A stretch of DNA of 64,000 nucleotides from Neodiprion pinetum (Eukaryota > Arthropoda > Insecta > Hymenoptera > Diprionidae), in NCBI RefSeq assembly GCF_021155775.2, contig NC_060235.2:16207193-16271192 (forward strand). The letters are read 5' to 3'. A program made the position numbers and the translations under genes. Positions within the stretch are counted from its first letter, which is position 1. Each line of letters opens with the position of its first letter. Shown one piece after another: positions 58,790 through 64,000 of the stretch. The notes below the pieces were generated by a model. The model was not told where the DNA came from. It saw nothing but the letters and a program-made list of their open reading frames with translations, and did not search any database.

Positions 58790-58834
58790 ATATACGTATA
58801 TACATGTGTATATATGTATATGTATATATGTATA

Positions 58835-58876
<42 letters not shown>
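58790..58876. repeat. (TA)n / (TATG)n microsatellite
   Basis: AT-rich alternating tract just upstream of the second foldback MITE. Confidence 0.9.
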
Positions 58877-58878
<2 letters not shown>

Positions 58879-58895
58879 ATAAATATTAATATACA

Positions 58896-59507
58896 TTAGG
58901 GTGGTCCTTAAAAAGGTAATTTTTAAATTTCGACCGGCTGACCCCCCATACCGGCTGCAAATAAGTTTAAAATAATTCGCTCATTTTTTCAAATTCTCAT
59001 CTCAACTCTAACTCGTGCCAGCAAAAGGGTGGATTTATTTTATTTTTTTACCCTTTAACCCTTTCAGGGGCACACTAAATCTAACGAATGGATACCGTTT
59101 AAATTTGGCGTGCGGAGATTCCTTGGATCGCTGATTACGAATCTCGACTCAAAATTACGAAACTCAAAATGGCGGACCCAATGTGACGGATCAAAATCTC
59201 ACAAGTCACTTGATATTAACATGTTGGATCCACCATTTCCAATTTTGTAATTTTTAGTTCAGATTCGTAATCAGCAACCCAAGAAACCCTCCTGTACCTA
59301 ATTTCATCGAAATCCGTTCATTTAATGTAGATTTAATGTGCCCTTGAACGGGTTAAATAGGGAAATCCACCCTCTTGCGGGCACGGGTTAGAGTCTAGAT
59401 AAAAATCTGAAAGAATTGGAGAAATATTTTTTCTTTAATTACTTGGAATCGATTTGGGGGATGGACTGATAGAAATTCAAAAATGAACTTTTTCAGGACC
59501 ATCCTAA
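58896..59507. mobile_element. foldback MITE, copy 2 of family
   Basis: Ends TTAGGGTGGTCCTTAAAAAG at the left and, reverse-complemented, TTAGGATGGTCCTGAAAAAG at the right, with a palindromic interior. Exact 6-bp direct repeats TATACA flank it. It shares its ends and sub-terminal sequence (TCTAAC, GGTGGATTT) with the element at 57435-57921. Confidence 0.82.
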
Positions 59508-60889
59508 TATACATATTAATATTGGGACGTTGATATTGTTGTCTATTTATGTTACATTGTATAAGGGTATTTACGCGGTTAAGAGTATTAAGTACCTTCA
59601 TATAGTTGATAGTTTGTTATTATTATACTATTATTATTACTATTTATCGGTTGCTTCTTTTGTTTGATAGTCAACACCACCCCTGCCCCTTCTCCTCCTC
59701 CTCCTCATCCTCCTGCTCCTTTTCCTCCTCCTCCTCCAACCAAGTCATGCGTTAATTCATCGTCAGAATCGTTTTTCGTTAAACAAAAATATAATATTAT
59801 ACGCACGTACCTTCATTAGAATTTTAGAGTTATTATTGTATAGTAATTCTTATATACCTACATATGAATTGTAATATGTATCCGTTTGACGAACCATTAT
59901 ATACATAATAAAAATATGATTAATACGTGTCTCATGTAACATTGTACAAGTTTTGCTGAGGTTATTTACCTATAACTAACCGATCTCATAATCCACCTTC
60001 CCAATTCCTATAATTAGAAACCGTGTTGGTTTACATAAGAAAAAATAGATCGGGTTATAGGCCTTGAATAAGAAGAACGAAACGTAATAAACTCTTTTGT
60101 TACTGTATAGGCATTAATATTATATCTGTAATAGGTACACATGCTTCGTCAGGTACAAAAGAATATGGTTAAATTTACGGTGCTGCACGCAGGCATATAC
60201 ATGGATAATATGGTAAGCAAGTAATGAGTACCTAATCTATATCAATATCGTGTCAAATTCACCAAAGTATGAGTGTACAAGCCTTGTAATACCGATCGTG
60301 ACATTCATCGCACTACATAATTGACACGACCCCGAGATAACAACAAGGCGAATCACTGACTCAATATATTCGTGCCGCTCTAGATTATGGTATAGAATAT
60401 TGCAGGCTAATACCCTCAAAAATCCCTACAATAATGCCCTGTAGCTACAGGTAATCCCCCCTCTCCGAGCTGCAGTTGGAAGTTCCAGGTATTCCGAATC
60501 TCTTCCTCTTCAAAATGGCATTACGAGCCGCTACATGACCGAGCGAGAGTCCGTTGAAACACACAGAAGTATAAGCTCGATGATTACACGAGTAGTATGA
60601 AGAAAAAATAATAAGGTAAGTAGATACATACCTACACGTAAAATTGTTTGAACGATCATCATAAAGAACTTTTACAAACTCGTGCTGCCAAATAGAATCG
60701 CACAACGCCGATCGAGCCTAGGTGAAGTAGGTACCTACGCAAAGCTACGCCACGAGATGGACGCTGCAAAGGTGTAAGTACCTACCTATAATTATAACCA
60801 AGCCGCCGTACGCAGTGAATACAAATAAAGCAGCTAGTACAAGAGCGGAGCTGACGGTACGCATATTTGTAATTTTCAGTAGCCGTCAG

Positions 60890-61480
60890 CTGCACGGACG
60901 TATGTACGAGTGTGGCTGCTTTCGTACCGCAGCGTGCACAGCGTAGCTGCGTAGGTGTGCCGCTCGGCAGTTCATCGTTCGCCGCAATTCCTTTGTCTCG
61001 ACGATCATACGCCGGCGGTAGCGCAGCGCTTGCACCGATCGCGTTCGAAACGGTATTGCCGGATTCACGGAGCGAGTCGGCGAGCGAGACGTTGAGCCGA
61101 TGAACATTCGGCGCAGGGTAAAACTTTTTGGAACCTTGACCGATGGAAATGAGAACGCGCATTTCCAGCGGTACGTGAGCTGCATCTGCGCGGATAATCG
61201 TGCGTCAGAGTCAATGGTATCAAATCGAAGAAGAAGACGAAGACGAAGACGAAGCCGTCGAGGGAAAATGAGAAGCAGTAGCTAACCGCTGGGCGTGTCC
61301 AGCGTATGACAGCGCAGTGGGCGGTACAAAATGGCGACTAGCCACGCCTGCCGCGATTCGCTACTGGTGAGCTGTCTGAGCGCAGCCGCGCCTATTTAGC
61401 CGTGCGATATCCGTCCTCGCTCGCTTAGCCCGATGCGGCGCTCTCTCGTCTTACACAGTAGACGTTACAGGTTGCGTATG
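60890..61480. promoter_or_regulatory. CpG-rich block, possible promoter of an off-window gene
   Basis: CpG-dense compared with its surroundings, with GC-box-like GGGCGG and CCACGCC and an AAAATGGCG (YY1/Pho-type) motif near 61320-61350. No coding start could be assigned on either strand. It may be the promoter or first exon of a gene beyond the right edge. Confidence 0.35.
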
Positions 61481-63312
61481 AACGACGATTGGCTTCAATT
61501 TATGGAAAACAAAAGTTGATCGGAAGACCTCACGCGCAACGATCTATGCACGCTTTCTCTCGTTTTGCGAAAACGTGCACGGCAACGTCGAGCTTTACGT
61601 ATACCTATAAAGTCAACGAATGCTCTTCCCACGACAAACAAATAATAGGAAAGATCGTTTATAGTCGCGATAGGGTCTGAGGATATTTGCATAAAACATT
61701 TGCCCTCGAGGCCCATGATGCATAAGTAGGTACGTCGCGACACTAACGCAGTCGATTCTCCCTCAATGCGGGCACATATGACTAATTGTAGGTGTCACCT
61801 TGCGACGAAGAGTTTTTCGTGCGGGGTAAAAATATAGATGCATGTAAGCACTGGGCGCGCTGGTTACTAGCTACAGTGCTGCGGCACCGCCGTACGGCGT
61901 GTACACGTAGGCATGTGTGTGTATACATATTTATATCACAAATACACCGAAAATGGTTTCGTGTGCGGTGACGACGGTACGCCGCTTGGTGAAAGCTGCA
62001 CGAAAGTGGCTAATGGAGAAAGTATATCTGCGATAGGATACCTGCACCGAATCTCGCTCCACGTTCGATGACGACTGCTGTTAGTCCAAGTTGAAAACCG
62101 CGCAACGATCATTCGTTTTCGTCAGTCGTCGTTCGCTCTGCAAGCTCAATCATAAGAGCTGTCTATATACATATATACCTATAAATGTAATATCGTGAGT
62201 GATCGTTTACCAACAGCGCTGTTCTACTAACTTTTGACGTGTTTGACAAATGTGCAGGTTGTACATTGCATAAGCGTAAGTCACTGTTTACTGTTGTAGA
62301 TATACATATACATGACGTAAGAACGCAACGTTTGCAAAGCGTTTACACTTCTCATCATAAGTATGTAGATATACCATGACATTCTCCTGAAGCAGAGAAG
62401 ATTCATTATCGTAAAATCAGTCTTTGTCGGTGGAGGCGTTGAGGCTGGACTTATTATATATAGTATTATACGCAGGAGGGGTGTCGGTAAAGTCGGTTTT
62501 TGATTCTATTATTCGTTTCGTGAACGTGTTAAAAAAAAATAAAAAATCGATACTATTATACGCAACATTAGAATTGTCTGAGATTTAGTATACCATACCG
62601 AACCAAATACACGTATATTTTTCAAAAGCCAACTTCTTGAGAATCACTTTAAAATTGCAAAATAATGATTTTTTTAATTCCTGAGGTCCGTGACGTTAGC
62701 GTTACTTCAACCCCGTGAAAAATGTCGCATACGGATTATTTTCTGAGAATCGTCTTACGTCCGTTTTCATTAGACCAGCTTGTGGATAAGTGATTCTTTA
62801 CTTGACGGTCAATTGTCAAACGATTACACCTGGCGTTGAGTGTTTCCGGTATTATTTTTAAAGATGCCGCAATTCATAATTGATTTGTCTGATATACTTA
62901 CAGATAAATAGGCGGTTTCGAGCTGACCATGATTATCCAACCTATAGAAACTTTTCGGATTCAAACTCGTTTCGGGCTGAAATAATAATCATGACAACAA
63001 CAACAACAACAACAATAACAAAAACAATAATAATAATGTTATTGTCTTATACGAATTTTGGAATACCAATATCAAATACGTCGTGATCAGCGACCAGAAA
63101 AACCTAACGGTTCCAATTTTCACTCCATCAATGGTTCAATGTTCATCCATTCTCAAGATATCATTTGTATTTGTTTTTTAGAATACTCGTATTTAAATAA
63201 TTAGAAAAGTACCAAACAGATCAAAGACAAAATTCAACCTGTTTCAAATTAAAGTCCGGTAACTTGTTCTCGAGATATCGTCGGACAAAACACTTGATCA
63301 TCGTATACGTAC

Positions 63313-63358
<46 letters not shown>

Positions 63359-63359
63359 G
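63313..63359. repeat. (AC)n(GC)n microsatellite
   Basis: About 16 AC units running into GCGCGC, a Z-DNA-prone alternating purine-pyrimidine tract. Confidence 0.92.
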
Positions 63360-64000
63360 AACATCCATCAGAAAATGATTGGAGGTGATGCTCTAGACTT
63401 TAAGATGTGGACATTTGATAAAAAGTTGCATTTTCGGGGTGATTACAATAACTTCCATTCTTCTCTAAAAACAGAAAAACGGTATAAAGTTAAAAAAACA
63501 TTTGACACCAAAGCTATCCAGGTATCGACGAAGTTCTACTATAGATTAGATAGACAACTTTGAAAATCGGAGGATTTACGAGCTAATTTTTAAAAAATAA
63601 ATAAATTAAATTTAAATTTACGTCTAATACGTTTATCACATTTTCTAAGTGTCTGGAATTCCTTATTTTAGTCAAGTTCGAACCACTTACTTATCAGCTA
63701 ATTGCTCGCAAGAAAAATTATTGCTTGAAAATTTTTGGATAATTGTAATGGACGAATTAATAGGAAGCTCGATTCTAATGTGAAAGCAAAAAAGTAAAAT
63801 AACAACTTTGACACATTTCATACACCTTTCATATGAGTAGTTTTTAGAAAAGAACGGTGGTCATGGGAGTTCATTGTTAACAGCGTGAAACGAGCAACGC
63901 TGACATCGCAGTGCAGACCATACACGTGATAATTTCATGTGTCTGCGAGAACTAAGGATGTTCTTCGCACCTACAATAATAGCTCGGACAACAAAGGAAT

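Larger units (their letters stand above)
56193..64000. other. 3'UTR of the second Polycomb gene and downstream DNA
   Basis: No coding exon could be supported in this 7.8 kb. The left part must be the 3'UTR; AATAAA signals occur near 59906 and 60083, and the true end is unknown. It includes two copies of a foldback MITE, several microsatellites and a CpG-rich block at about 60.9-61.5 kb. From 62.2 kb to the end it is AT-rich with nothing recognisable. Confidence 0.6.

Overview
The window is insect nuclear DNA. Its genes are split by AT-rich introns, it carries many short inverted-repeat elements, and its recognisable proteins are insect-like (daughterless, Posterior sex combs, prohibitin-2). 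I infer Hymenoptera, possibly a sawfly, but nothing in the sequence proves it. I rebuilt the gene models by hand from reading frames, GT/AG splice sites, exon phase and remembered family motifs. No alignment or transcript was available.

Layout. (1) 1-6351, plus strand: the 3' two-thirds of daughterless (E-protein, class I bHLH). Two of its exons exist as tandem alternative copies: the LDD-helix exon and, more strikingly, the exon carrying the DNA-binding basic region. (2) 6.4-14.2 kb: 3'UTR and intergenic DNA with a hAT-like MITE. (3) 14177-15942, minus: a small type I membrane protein with an EGF-like ectodomain, divergent from (4) 16802-19824, plus: an SLC35F6-like transporter. The 859 bp between them holds a cluster of TCGAAC motifs. 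(5) 21971-24049, minus: prohibitin-2 with a textbook U12-type AT-AC intron and two possible C-termini. (6) 25690-26754, minus: a 192-residue protein made almost entirely of two THAP domains, lying inside a perfect 29-bp inverted repeat (24969-24997 and 26900-26928), which suggests a relict or domesticated DNA transposon. (7) 30354-41413, minus, and 51313-56192, plus: two head-to-head Polycomb-group RING-finger genes of the Psc/Su(z)2 family. The first carries a dead Ty3/Gypsy LTR retrotransposon (34067-40510) antisense in the intron that splits its RING domain. The space between the two genes is GAGA-rich and partly CpG-rich. (8) 56.2-64 kb: 3'UTR and intergenic DNA with two copies of one foldback MITE family.

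How the genes relate. Daughterless is the general dimer partner for tissue-specific bHLH factors, and alternative basic-region exons could give it two DNA-binding forms, comparable to vertebrate E12/E47. Psc and Su(z)2 proteins are the PCGF subunits of PRC1; their pairing here parallels the neighbouring Psc and Su(z)2 genes of Drosophila. The other genes (transporter, prohibitin, membrane protein) look like unrelated housekeeping neighbours.

Almost all remaining sequence is intron, UTR or intergenic DNA. I found no tRNA, rRNA or CRISPR array.
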